Shown here: piece by piece, positions 50,801 to 62,800 of the stretch | Layout of the letters: every line of letters begins with the position of its first letter | Numbering within the stretch: the first letter of the stretch is position 1 | Assembly: GCA_022457155.1 (NCBI GenBank) | Contig: JAJGOT010000501.1 | Coordinates: forward strand, 248,001 to 312,000 | Origin: Cladopsammia gracilis | Taxonomy: Eukaryota > Cnidaria > Anthozoa > Scleractinia > Dendrophylliidae | Length of the DNA stretch: 64,000 nucleotides | Direction of reading: 5' to 3' | Made by a program: the position numbers and the translations under genes | Notes under the pieces: generated by a model | What the model was told of the DNA's origin: nothing | What the model saw: only the letters and a program-made list of their open reading frames with translations | Database searches by the model: none

Positions 50801-53800
50801 TGATGAGCCAGTCACTCAGGCAGGCCACATGTTAAAAGACCAGTTACTCAGTTAATCAAAAAGTCAACCATCGATATTGGTAACCGGTCAGCCTGGCTGA
50901 CTCATCAGTAAATCAAACAGTACGAGTCAGGCATGTAGCCAGCTAACCAGCTGTTGTGTCAGACAGCCAGTCTATACAGTCAGTCAGTCAGTTAGTCCGT
51001 AGTCAGACAGTCAAAAAAGTTTTTTTTTTACTGCGCCTTCAATAACACACAAACTCTGTAGTTTGATACTCAACTGTCAGTTTTGATACTCCATTGTCAG
51101 TTCCTGTCTTCAGAGTACAACATTTGTCACCATGCAGCTGTGTAAAACATGAACTTTTGCTTGGGCTTAAATTTCCGAGTTTGTGTGTTATTAATAGCCT
51201 GATAGCCTGGAACCACAACGCTGCGTTAGAAGTAGTATTTACCAGTATTTGTCTCTGTAGGGTTCAACACCAATTGACCTGGCAGAACCAGACATGGTTA
51301 AAATGCTTGAAGAGCTCAAGAAAAGGCAAAATAATAAGCCAAAGATCAATACAGTGAGTGTTCAAAGATCGTTACATGCTAATTCAGTGTTCTTTGCAAA
51401 CACCTTCTTTTAGACTACTAAAACATTTACCAGTAACGATTTTACCCGCTAGAGCACTGTTTTTTTTTTTTTTTTTTTTTTTTGGGGGGGGGGTGTTAGG
51501 GTTAGGGGTTAGGGTTAGGAAAACTAAAACTAAACTGAAAAAAAAAAAAACATCACAAATTTCATTGGACACACCTTTGGTAAATACACAGCATGGATAG
51601 AAAGCACTGGTCAGTAGCTTTTGTTTGAATGGTCACAACATATATTTTCAGCTACAGCCTTGAAAAGTTAGCATGGTTCGTACAATCTTGAAAAGGTCTT
51701 CAATTTTAGCAGTCGTCTTGAAAAGTCCTTAATTTGGTTAAGGTCCTTGAAAAGTACTTGATTTCTTTATTAGGTATTGCAAAGTCCTTGAAATTTAGGA
51801 CTTTGTGTATGCCCTATCACTTTTCTGATAAATAAAATGATTTTGCTCCGAAAAAATTGGCCACCAGCGAGTTTTAAAATCCAAAAATAACTAGCGAAAA
51901 TGTCGGCATAATATGTGAATGCATACATGAAGCAAAATTGTAATCTTTGCCTCAATTTCATGCAGCAGGGGACAAAGACTTTCGATTTCGTAAATAAAAC
52001 GCAGTCCTTGAAAACTATTTTTTGTCCTTGAAAAGCCCTTGAAAAGTCCTTGAATTTTATTTGTCTTAAGTTGTACGAACCATGGTTAGACTTGCATTTT
52101 ATAATGCAAGATTTGTGAAAGAAGATTTGAGCTTGCCAACCGCACAAGGAAAGGGGGCAGTCATAAGCTCAAGATAGTTTCCCATGGTTTTTGTCTTTTC
52201 GCCATTTTCAAACTTTGAGTTACTGGTCATCTTCATTGCAGTTGCCGATCATAATATCTGGCTTATGGTTACTAATCACAGCCCTGTACATCCCTTTTTA
52301 CTCGGGCCTAGCAGCCAAGTATAAAAGTGCAGTTTCGTAGTGGTCAAATTTGCAATCGGGCTCTAATGCATGTGCGTAACTCTGGGGGCAGGAATGGGCT
52401 TGTTAGAAGTAAAAGGGATTAAATGATATGATTGGATTTTGCTGGAGGGGTGTGTGGGTACACTTGTACAGCAGGGTGGGGTGGATGGGGCTTACTTTGG
52501 TTGATCCATTTCACCTGTTTTGTTGGCATAATTTATGAGCATGTTGTTTTCCACAGTCCACAACACCGGTTATTAAAAGTAATATGGAGTCTGGACCGGC
52601 CCCATTAAAAAGACGGTAAGTGCTGTTGTAGAGGTTTATGGTTTATGTTACATTATGCAATGTTTTGTGCAGCTTGTCTGGCAATGACATTACTGGGCGA
52701 GTTGCGCATGACATTACACAGTGTCATCCCATTTTTTGGCCAGCTGTTATAAAGACGTTATTGCATAAATTGGCCATTGCTGATTCTGTTGAATGTGTTC
52801 TCATAGAGATTTCTGTACAAAAATATTCCAGTGAGCGTAAAATAATATCTTTATCTTCCAGGTTTTAAAATAGATAAGTTTGAAATAAGACTGTATTTTG
52901 GATTAAGAAGCCAATTCTTATTGCATTTTGTAAAATATTGAGAAACAACTAACCATTCTAGGAAAGTACTGCTCAGTAGCTTTCAGAGACTGTTCGATTG
53001 TTCAGGAAATTTCTTAATTTTCTAATCGCCAAAACCCAAACACCGTTTTGAAAACTATTCGTTTCTTCTATACAGTCTCAGACTTAGTTGTATTGTCATA
53101 GACTGGCTTCAAGTTCTTCCTTATTGCTAAAGTTATGTTTTAAGTAAAGGACTATATTTTTACTCTGGGGGTCGGTTGCATGAACATAAATTAACAGTGG
53201 CGTCAGACTTTAATCTTTGCCATCTCATGCGTCTGAATTCAACAGTTATTGTCCTTGATGTTTATGCAGCCGACTCCTAAAGTATTGTACTGACTTAAAG
53301 TGAACGTAGAGTCTTGTATTTATAAACAAATTAATAAGAGCTTTCTGAACAGAAAACTGCATCTGTGTTACCCTTTGTGTGTCAGTTCACAAGAACACGT
53401 GTTCTCCAATGAAATCTAATCTAACTTGCTGGTAATATTGAACTCTGTTATTGTATTTATGATGCTTTTTAACCTTCTTTCTGCTTTCTTTTCAGTCTTT
53501 CTGGTTCATCTAGAGCTAGATTACTGCGTACTCTACCCCCTACTAACAACCCAGGACTGCTGTATGTAGAGTTAATACTAACACTTTGACTAACACCAAA
53601 ACAATTAAAGCTCTCTAAGAAATTTGGATTTCTCTCTCTAGATTAAAACCGCTTGCTCAAACCTTGCTTTCACTTTTTGCTTTTCTTTTGCTTTGCTATT
53701 TTATGCCGCTCTTATCTCATCTGATCTGAGACGTTCAACCTCCTGGTTGTGTATGGTACTTCTTGGTTTTCTTGTTGTTTCTTCGTTTTCCTTGCGGACT

Positions 53801-56800
53801 GGCACTTAACGAAAAACAAAAAAAAAGAAAGAAAAAAGATCGAATGACTATTTTTTCACTTGGCATTTCAATAGTTTGGACAAATTCTATCCTCCACACC
53901 CGGTATCCGATCCGAAACCAATGTTGTTTTATAACGGTTAAAAAAGATCCCGGTTGTCGAGCACCGAGCATAAACTGGTCTTCCTGTGAAGCTAAGAGAG
54001 ATCAGTTCAATGCGAGGTGCTTGCATGTGGTGCCAGTCCTGCAACACTTCTATTCAATGCAATTTCTGTGGCTTCTTCATTTCTCAGGAGCTCCATAACA
54101 AGAATAAAGGACCAAAACCTTTTTCTCAGGGACATCAACCAGGAGAGAGCGCAAATGGAGGCAAGCAGGGAGCAGATATCCCCCAAGAGCAGGCTGTCCC
54201 GGCCACCAAGCTTTTCTGACTCGCCCAAAGAGGACAAGGAGAACGAGAGGGAGAAAAGGGATGGTTTCAGCAAGGAGGACAGTGGATCGGAGTCGGACAC
54301 TGAGGATAGCTCTGAAGAGGACAGTGAGGAGGATTCGGAGGAAGAGGAACCCCCAAAGCCATCTGTGAACTCTGTTGCTCCTAGGGCAAATGTCACGGTC
54401 AATTCTCTGCATTCTAAACCTACGGTAAATTCGCTTAAAAAACCAGAGGACGAATCCGAGGAAGAATCAGAGGAGGAAACTGGCAGCGAAACTGAAGAAT
54501 CCTCCGAAGAGGAGGAAGAAGTTAAACCGGTCAAACCTGATACGCGATCAAGCACAACCAGTTCTGCGAGATCGCTTTTGTCGCGTGATCAGAGCGCGCC
54601 TTTAAGCGCGTCAAAACCAGGGGTGGGAGGCACGTCGAGGCTTCTCAAATCCCCATTTCTAGACAATGATAAGAAGGCGAGCACTCCTTCTTCACCCGTT
54701 TCAAAAACTGAACCCTCTCGGACTTCTAGGTTAGCTGATAAGGAAGATACCAAGGATGATGCTACAAAGTCACGGTTTGGAAGCTATCCAACGCGTACAA
54801 CGGCCGCTACAACGAGTAACACTACCAGTACCACTACTACTAGCACAAGGGGTAGAATAAGCTCCACCCCGAGCGAGGACAGTCAGACCAGGACAACAAG
54901 ACCCAAGAGGGTCACTAAGAGGGCAGCCACCTCATATGTTGGTACGGGTGGCAAGGGAGATGAGGACGATGATGAAGAAGATGATGAAGCAGATAGGAAA
55001 AGTAATGATATCAGTCACAGGAAAGCCGGTGGAGATAACGAGCGAAAGGTAACAATTTATCAACCCCTTTTACTTGTTAGAGACGAACTGTCAGTCCGCT
55101 ATTATAGTTCTTATTTTTGTTTGAGTTTTACACCCCAAGTGCGTCTTTTTAACCCGTGAATAACGCGCAAGCGTAATGAACGGGTTATCGGTAACAGTGG
55201 CTAATTCACTCACTCACTTGCTCATTCGCTCGTATTTGGAGTCTAAATGCAACATTAAAATCGATCTAAAAGGATTTTTCAAATAATAAAATTTAATCTT
55301 AACTAAGCATGTGTTCCACGATAGTCGAGTGGAATGGCAGTCGGGAGGCGCGAGTTCAGGTCAGATTCAGGACCCTTTTTTTTCTCTTCTTCTTTTTTTC
55401 CTTTCTTCAGACTGGTCGTTATGAAAGTGATGTACTTTTTTGTTTGCTTCCGTCAAAAATGCTTACGTTTCATTTAAAAAAAAAAAATATCGAACCGTGT
55501 CAGTGTGAAGACATAAGCTTACCCCAATATTGCGTTACGCGTTAATATAGATTACTTCATGGGCAGTGCGGGCGTAGGTATTTACGCACGAGTTGGTTTG
55601 TATCAGAAATCGAACGAGCGAGGCTTTGTGAGGGTGTGAGATTTCTGATACAAACCAACGAGTGTGTAAATGCCATACAAAGCACTGCCCATGCTGTAAT
55701 TTGTTTATTTTATACATTTGTGATTGGACGAAACGCTTTTTTCACGTGCGAGAAAGTCGTTTCGCCATTCTGATTGGCTGCGAACTCCGAACGGGGTTTT
55801 CACACGCCAAATTTCAATAGAAAATCTCAATAAGTATGAAATAAGCACTTCTTATTCACGGGTTGGCTCTTGGGAACCTTTGAATTTAAAAGTTTTCAAG
55901 CTGAACTTTCTTTTTGTGTTACGTGTCTCTTTTTTCTCTTTTCAAGTTAGTTTCTTCAGTTCGGTTTGATCAGCCGTATTCCGGAATAAAAACACAGAAA
56001 AATAAAAATAAAAAATCGCGGAGTAAATATATCCTGTTATGGTTTTATGCGAATTTTTGCAAATATTATAGAACAAATTTTACCCAAAGAAAATTAGTTC
56101 CAGATGCTGTTTCGTTATTCTCATCTCTGAATCCGGTTAGTGGAACACGCCCTTCAGGATGGGAAGGGAAGGTGTCCAGTAAAGCACCAGGGAGCAACAA
56201 AAGAACCTTAGGGTGGGTTGGTGGGTTGAACCCTTTGACTCCCAAGAGTGCAAATAATCAAATTTCTAGAAAAAAATTCCAAATTTCATTTTGCAACATA
56301 TTGAAAACAAATAGTACCATGCGAAAGTCCTGCCAAAGAGGTTTCATTTGAATGGCCACACCATAGGATTTCACCCACAGACTGATACGTTAGAACTACA
56401 CTATGCATGTAAAGCGCACTTGATCATTATCATGTAAAGTAGCGCTATATAAATTTTCAATATTATTTATTATTATTATTACATGTCTTTATAATTGACT
56501 CTGGGAGTGAAAGGGTTACCTTTCGCGAGTTAAAGCAAAACTATACAGTGGAACTTGCATTACGCGCCCCCTTGGTTAATCCTGCCACTTGTACGGCCTA
56601 AACAACAGTTAGTTTTGATGGCTCATCGGTGGTTAAATTTGCGGCGCTCCACTGTATCTTCATTGTTACTGCTGGCACATCAGTTCAGGATGAAAACGCC
56701 CTTTCATAGGCAGAGTATTTTTTTTCCGCGTCTTGTTTATCAATGGATGCAGTTCACGTCCCTTTTTCTCGTAATATATCAAACACGATGAAAAGTGTTT

Positions 56801-59800
56801 CATATTCAGTTCTGGTTTATTTGTATCAGTGCTGGGTTGGCCAATGGTTCGATCGATTCCCTAACTTCTACTTTAAGATGGGCGTCTAATATATAACATA
56901 GTTGTTTTTCAACACCAAAAACACCAAGTTAATATTGGCTTTTGATAACTGCTGATAATTTGGTTTGCATCTGCATGAAAAATGCGATTTAACTGCCGTT
57001 GTTTATCTGTCGTTTTAATTGTTTGACGAAAAAAAATTGGAAACAGGAATGTCTTGAAAAACAGAAGGTGGTGTAAGAATAGAAGCAGATTAAATTGCGA
57101 TTGTACACAGTGTTAACAAAGAATCGTGCTGTCGGCGGCCAAGTTGACAAGATGCAATGACCACTCGCGCGAAGAGGATTATGACAAATTCCACGGCAGT
57201 GTCAACAATAAGAAGAATCGAATTGTCATCCTTTCATTTTAGATCATGCAGGTATGCACACTGCTACAGATAACTGAGAGATTTATGCTTTGATTGTGTT
57301 GACAAGGTGTCTGCAAGACAATTGTTCATAAAGTGATTGTGGAAAGTTCATAGCAATCGTTTTGGTGTGGGAGGTTTGCTTTTTTAATTAGCCCTATGAG
57401 TCATTAATAATTCATAGAAAGGGTCTTAACACAGCCTGTTCGCAGTCTGCTACGTAATTGTAATAAAAATGGCGAAACTGAAATTTGATCTAGAGCGAGA
57501 ATCTGTTTAACGTAGTTTTTGTGAAGACCCGTTGCTTCGCAGTGGACGTTTGACCACCAGTGTCTCGTTTCTGTCATTGTGAAGCGCTCGCGAAACTCCC
57601 TTCATGTCGTACCTCGCGCGTCGCTTCGATCAACCGAGTTATGGAGGGTACAAGAACTCTACAGCAAGAACGCAGGTAACATTTTCCCGGAGGTTTTTAA
57701 GGTTAAAACTCGATAACATTTGCGGGATTATAAAGAAAACTCCTTGTTTGATCGTTTCTTGCGGTAATTAATCGGCGCAGCCATCCGCCAAGCTGGCTTA
57801 CATTTGCTTACATTCATGCGTGTTTGTCAACACAACACTGATGTAACATATTCCAAGCTTGCTATCAAACGTGTGGTTTTGAGTAGATATCGTGTCGGGT
57901 TGTCTGCAAAATCGTATGGAATGAGTGTCCTTCTTTTAGATTTTTCTCGAGTGCGTCGAAATTCTGCAGGATTGGAGCGCTAAAATTATCGCAACCATTC
58001 CGACGGAGTCAAGCTGAACGCGAACACACACAGATCGACATGTTTATATATTATGCGGTGCTGCTTGTTAAAGTGTTACTTTATTTATCAACAACAGATT
58101 TGATTATTCAATTCACCGATGGTATTTGCATGGATGAGTTTATGGCCAACTGAGAAACGGAAGAGTTTTGTTTGAATTCGAGCAAATCTCTTAAGATCCT
58201 AATATCTTAAGCTCAGTGGGGAGTCATAAAAACAGATAGGGTCTTAAGACATTTTAATGCGTTTCATCTCGAGCACTACTTGCAGCAAGGGACAAAATGC
58301 CCTTTCTTTTCGCGTAACGTGACATTTTGTTAATGAAATAATTCTTGGTTGGCAACATTTTTTCAAACTCAGACAGCTTTAAAAGCAGATCTGCTTTGTG
58401 ATAGTCACAAATAATCCCTCAAGTGGTTAATTAGCTTTGCGTGTTAAATGGTGTAGCGTAGTTCATTGACACCTATTTGGCAGAATCCCGTGGCATCTGT
58501 CCTGCCTTTCCCGACAAATTCGATTTATTTTCGTGTTTTTGGTCCATCTGTAACCAAATCGAGCTGTTAACAAGCATTTTTGATGTGCCAGAAGTGCGCT
58601 GTCTTGCATTTGTTGCCCGGTTTAACGATCAGATGCGAAGTTCTGTTCAGCATTTGATGTTCATTGAAGTCAGCGGGGTGAATATGTCAAGTCGCGTTGG
58701 GAATGTAAACTTGGTTGCGTTGTACGTACGTCTGTTTGGAAAAGCGGTCCGTTACAATAAGAAAAATATAACTCTAGGATCAACAAACAATTTTGCGGGC
58801 TTTCTTGTGGTCATTATTCATGAAACGGAGTCAACAAAGCGAGTTGCCCCGTTAGCGTTGGAAACAGCAAGTTTTGTGCAATGATTAAATATTCGCCATG
58901 CCACTGATTGCCATCTGCGTTCACGTAATTTAACGCTTGCTCGGGCGTGCATTAATCTCTGAAATATGTGTACAGCTATTTAGGTCCTAAAACAACGCTT
59001 TTGTACTCTAGATCACATTGTTTACCTTTTAGCGGTATGTAATTCAAGTAAACGCCAATGGAATGTTGTCAATTAAGCCGGACCCCTTGTGCTTTATAAA
59101 CGCACTTGTAGGCACAAGCAATCTCACTCCCAAGAGATATTGTTCTTTATTAGCTTCACAAAGAAATCACTTCGCTGAATGTCCGTGTTATTGACAGTCT
59201 TGTTCGATTTTCTCACCAGCTGGGATTTTACTTCAGCTTATCAGATTAATTCTGACATCGCTGTGTTTCTATTAAAAACTGACACACTTAAAATGAGTAC
59301 TGCGCCAACGCCTTAATTCCAGGAACATTTTATTCCATATACGATTAATAGAGCCTTAATTATACAGCTACTCAAATGAGTTAATTATCTTGGGGGCTTT
59401 GACTGATTTTGCTCTAAAGTAAACAGCACTTGATAACGCGGAGAATTGTAGGGCGTTGTTCTCCCGCGAATTCGGAAGGTTGCGCGGGCAAATTCCAGAT
59501 TTGATTGCCTCAGTTCTGACTATGGAGAGAGGGGGTATCATGGTCTACCCTTTGGGGTAGAGTCGAATGGTACATTGACTATTTGTTTGTCTGGAGTTTG
59601 TACGCTAATGTCGACTCGGAGTGCAAAGATTGTTCTCTAAAATGTAGTTGTTCAACTTCACTGGTCTTTAATCCAGAAAATTTGTAGTCTTAAAATCTTT
59701 TTTTTTTTGTGAGTGTTTTGTTTAAATGCTCTGTTGTAAAAATATTTTTCGTTCTGTTTACGCACAAAACAAATCATAGAGCTTCGTCAAGCTTACTTGC

Positions 59801-62800
59801 CAGCATATTCGAGGTATGGCGTGAGAAATTTTCTAAATTCTTGTGCAATTCAATGGATAGTTTGCTCATAGTTTGTTTTGCTTTTTTTAGGACACTTCTG
59901 TGCGGCGAGGCTCAAGAGAGGAAACTAGATCGTCGTCGACGAGACCTACCTCCACGACCGACTCCTCACTCGGCCGACGGAACAGGGTGAGCGGCACATC
60001 AGACGATCGGAACGAGTTGGACGGGGGGCGGAAGGCAGGGAGGAACAAGGAGAACGAGGAAGCTGAGCTCCCCGCTTGGAAGAGGAGGCTACAGGAGCGA
60101 GAGAAGGAAAAACGGGAGAAAGAGGAGAAAGAGCAGGAGAGGGAGAGGGAGAAACAGCGGGGAAAAGAACTGGAGAAAGAAAAGGAGAAAGAGAGCGAGA
60201 TGCCGAGCTATCGTCGTTCTCGGTTGCTGGAGAGAGAGAAGGAAAAAGAAAAGGAAAAAGAGGAGAAGGAGAAGGAAGATGATGATTCATCTGTGTCAGC
60301 TGCAACACGTGCGCGGAGGAGGAGACTGCGGGAAAAACGCCGCGGAGGAGTGAGTAGCACACAAATACACAGGGGGGTGGGTAGGGTACAAACCCGCAAA
60401 AGGGTGAGTAGCTTAGAAACCCACAGAGGGTTGGGTAGGGTACAAACCCGCAAAAGGGTGGGTAGCTTAGAAACCCACAGAGTGGTTGGTAGAGTACAAA
60501 CCCACAGAGTGGTGGGTAGAGTACAAACTCGCAAAAGGGTGGGTACCTTAGAAACCCACAGTGGTGGGTAGAGTACAAACTCGCAAAAGGGTGGGAAGCC
60601 TATTTATGTGTGAGGCTGCAACTCCTCCTCCCTAAAAATAAAAGCCAACTTGTGATATGCACTTTATTGTAGACATTGCTCCAAATATATGTTCCTAGTG
60701 TTAGAACATTAAGTTAATGCAGCACAGGTAGCTGTTGTCAAAAGAAATCCGTAAGTCAGTAATAAAAGTGATGATAACTAAGCCATGGCGCCCTTCCTTC
60801 TGCACACCTTACAGGAATCAAAACTGAAAAACATCACTTCAACTTTTCTTGGCTTTCTGTAAATTCAAATGCCGCCAACCTGATTGACATTTTTGTTCGT
60901 CCATTTAGAGTGACGAGGAAGACACTGAGGACGTTAAAGATTCCAAAAAGAACACCAAACTAAACGAAGAGAATGACGAGAAAGCAGCAGCGGGCAGCAG
61001 AAGAAGATCCCAGGAGACTAGACATGAGGATACAAAGGTAATGGGCGTGTTCACGGATGGGTGTGGGGGTGAAGGGTCCAGCTATCTTCCTCTCATTGGC
61101 AAATTTATTAACGCTTAAATTTAAAAACTCCCAAATTTCTTTTTTGCAAAATATCGAAAAAGTAACAGCTCCACATAAAAGTGCTGCTCATTAGACCCAA
61201 GAGTGCCAAAAATCTAAAGTTAAAAAAAATTCCAAATTTTATTTTTCATTACTATAAAATATAGAAGAACAAATGGTACCATGCAAAAATACTGCTAAAG
61301 AGGTTTCATTTGAATGGTCACACCATAGGATTTCGTCAACAGACATAAAAGTTGGAACTACACTACATGTCTCCATAATTGACTCTGGGAGACGAGTGAA
61401 AGAGTTGATAGAATTCAATAGACAGACTCAAAGTTAAAACCATATTCCCCGACTGGGTTGACTCCAAGTCTAACTCTGGACGGAATAAGTTAAACTGATT
61501 TTACTCATTATTGATCGCAGCCAAGAAGAGATAGAAGCAGACACCAAATTGTTGCAAAAACAAAAATGGTGGAGCATGCATTGCTGTGAGGCTCTGAGAT
61601 CGGTGCCATTGTACATTGGAATAAATTGACTGTCCTTGCTTTTTTTTTTTCCTTTGTCTTTCAGAGTACAACAGACAGAATAAGAAGTGGCAGGTTTGTT
61701 TAATTTATTGTCTGAACCTTGTTTCTTCGTTTACATAAGAGCATTTTAAGTTGACACAAGTTTCATAAATTAACCGTTTCTTTCTTAAGAAAACCCATTT
61801 CTTTTTCTTTTACAGGGGCAGTGATTCTAAAGGACCCTTTGGTACTTCTAAGGTAGGTTCATGTCATTTTGTTTCTCACAAGTCAAGTTTGTTCACTGCT
61901 TTGTACCCACCCATGGTAGTTTTCAATTCAAATACTGATTATGATTTTGTCCAACAGACAAACGCAACAACGATCACCGAAACCGATCCACAAAAGTTGA
62001 AAGAAAGACTACAAGAGGCGCAGTTAGAACTTCAAGAGTACAAGATTAAATTAGAAAAGGCTATACAAGTACGTCTTAATCGTAGTTGTTAGAATTCGTA
62101 TTTCGTTTCGCATCCGTTTAAGAGGGAAGGGTGCCAGAAACTTTCCTCTAATTGTTTTCATTTTGTTTATAGGCAAAAGAAGAGCTTGAAAGAAAATACG
62201 CTAACGTAGAAGATGATATAAAGGTAGGTCAACTTCATACCTTATTCCTTCCTCTACTTTAGGATTTCATCTACAGACGTTAGAACCACATTACACGTCG
62301 TAAGAGTTGACCAAAAGTGAAAGAACTGAAGGACACTGTTTGTGTTTCATGTTCAGGGCTGTCATTAAGGGCCATCACCTGTAGCATCTGTTATGGGTGA
62401 ATGCACTTGATGGGACCTTGATGTTACGGGTGATCTTGCCTGTTATAGGTTAAATTTACTGACAAAGCAACAAGCTTGTTACGGGTGTTAAGATCAGCCC
62501 TGATGTTAGTAAACAAACACAGGCCAAGTAAAGATGTGTCATCAGTTCCCTTTCCAAATTTCCCTTACTGATTTGCATGAGTGTTAAATGAATCTTTTTG
62601 GGAGAATTCCTTGTTAGATCAAGAATTCATCTGAGATGACCAGTGTCTTAATTCTCATGAACTGCTTACTTGATGTTCTTGTCATAACAAAGAGAATTTG
62701 GAGACTGATCATTGCGCTTTCATTCCTACAGCAACTATCGGACCTGAAAGCGGACAACCAGCGACTGAAAGATGAGAACGGTGCATTAATCCGCGTTATA

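Larger units (their letters stand above)
55049..57603. other. MYPT intron 10, first part
   Basis: Holds the foldback at 55558-55693 and MITE family 2 copy at 56226-56519. I searched it for a codon pattern giving RRSTQGVT and found none. From 57470 the sequence becomes more CpG-rich before the candidate alternative exon at 57604. Confidence 0.45.

Noticed and set aside
54007..54555. Ser-rich minus-strand frame of 182 codons
   Set aside because: Shadow of the Glu/Ser codons of MYPT exon 10.
57243..57251. Possible 9-nt microexon (ATCATGCAG) between TTTTAG and GTATGC
   Set aside because: In frame and with plausible borders, but such short matches arise by chance and no conserved residues support it.
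58477..58884. 135-codon plus-strand frame in MYPT intron 10
   Set aside because: No recognised domain, no repeat or exon context; likely a chance frame.
59946..60578. Minus-strand frame of 210 codons with CGF-YPP repeats
   Set aside because: Shadow of MYPT exon 11 and the following 27-bp minisatellite.
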